Origin: [Clostridium] clostridioforme AGR2157
GTDB lineage: Bacteria; Bacillota; Clostridia; Lachnospirales; Lachnospiraceae
Direction of reading: 5' to 3'
DNA: 64,000 nt
NCBI RefSeq assembly: GCF_000424325.1
Contig: NZ_AUJR01000022.1
Location: 19,168 to 83,167 of the forward strand
Shown here piece after piece: positions 63,791 through 64,000 of the stretch (positions are counted from its first letter, which is position 1; every line of letters begins with the position of its first letter). Below the pieces are notes generated by a model. The model did no database searches, was not told the DNA's origin, and saw nothing but the letters and a program-made list of their open reading frames with translations. The position numbers were made by a program, and so were the translations under genes.

Positions 63791-64000
63791 TTATGAAGTT
63801 ACCATTCCAAGCATTTCGTGTTCCACAACGAACTTGATCATATAGTCATCGATCAATCGTTTCTGATTCTGAAACGCATACATCAGTGCTTTTTCACAGA
63901 CCCGGTTAATCATTCGTGGAATTCCGGCTGATGCTTTATGTACCTCATCTAATGCCTTGGTTGTAAATATCTCCTGCTGACATCCTGAATAAGTCATATG
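63791..64000 (-). CDS. ExeA-type AAA ATPase, C-terminal end (cut by window edge)
   Basis: The last 70 residues of an AAA protein, still open at the edge. EVHKASAGIPRMINRVCEKA followed by LMYAFQNQKRLIDDYMIKFV matches the C-terminal lid of ExeA-like ATPases that accompany DDE transposases. The Walker motifs would lie beyond the window. It supports more mobile DNA to the right. Confidence 0.75.
   Translation of the reverse strand, partial: HMTYSGCQQEIFTTKALDEVHKASAGIPRMINRVCEKALMYAFQNQKRLIDDYMIKFVVEHEMLGMVTS

Noticed and set aside
1..64000. tRNA, rRNA, replication origin and prophage genes
   Set aside because: I looked for tRNA arms, rRNA cores, DnaA-box clusters and phage structural genes while reading and saw none I could support. 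A tRNAscan-SE, Rfam and PHROG search would settle this.

Overview
The window looks like the chromosome of a spore-forming, anaerobic member of the Clostridia, most likely Lachnospiraceae and Enterocloster-like. This placement is inference from gene content: SpoVT, SpoVG, the [FeFe]-hydrogenase maturase HydE with its TM1266-type partner, a GlgC/GlgD pair, GC-rich genes with strong Shine-Dalgarno sites, and a Clostridia-type Tad locus. No rRNA, tRNA or CRISPR array was recognised.

Positions 1-25,990 are mostly core genome. They hold metG (cut by the left edge), a DUF885 lipoprotein peptidase, spoVT, hydE with a terminator-bearing leader, a TM1266-type regulator, DUF1622, and a tripartite tricarboxylate transporter operon (tctC-tctB-tctA plus a metallo-beta-lactamase-fold hydrolase) divergent from its LysR regulator. 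These are followed by mfd, pth, a monofunctional glycosyltransferase, a guanine-class riboswitch in front of a COG2509 flavoprotein, spoVG, glgD/glgC, asnS with a 72-bp tandem repeat after it, and a YhaO/YhaN nuclease pair.

Positions 26,035-39,740 start with a TRAP transporter operon (dctM-dctP-broken cyclase-dctQ). It has a clear sigma-54 promoter and an upstream sigma-54 activator whose coding sequence carries a run of 13 G. Next come a coiled-coil membrane protein, a MerR-MATE pair, pgi, a small membrane protein, mtnN and a TSCPD protein. Positions 39,811-44,700 are more mixed: an AT-rich secreted protein, an internally deleted IS110 transposase, a DUF4367-like membrane protein, murG, an ECF sigma factor and a HIT protein. 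A rhomboid protease follows.

Positions 45,499-51,313 carry part of a Tad-type pilus locus read leftwards: an Flp-like remnant, a DUF5702 protein, two TadE-like pseudopilins, a prepilin peptidase and an FHA protein. The locus stops abruptly at about 51,313, where AT-rich mobile DNA begins. From there to about 58,708 lies a Tn554-like element with three tyrosine recombinases in tandem, two paralogous TnpC/DUF6262-type proteins and one cargo gene, a cytosolic Ser/Thr kinase with an unrecognised C-terminal half. The kinase has its own promoter and sits between two near-identical 20-bp sites. Positions 58,705-64,000 look like remains of an integrative or conjugative element: a DinG/XPD-type helicase, a small sigma-like protein, an XRE repressor, a cysteine-rich KTR protein, small membrane ORFs interrupted by a stop, and the end of an ExeA-type ATPase.

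The most interesting items are the three-recombinase element with a kinase cargo, the G13 tract in the sigma-54 activator, the apparently ligand-activated guanine riboswitch on a flavoprotein, and the terminator-bearing leader of hydE.
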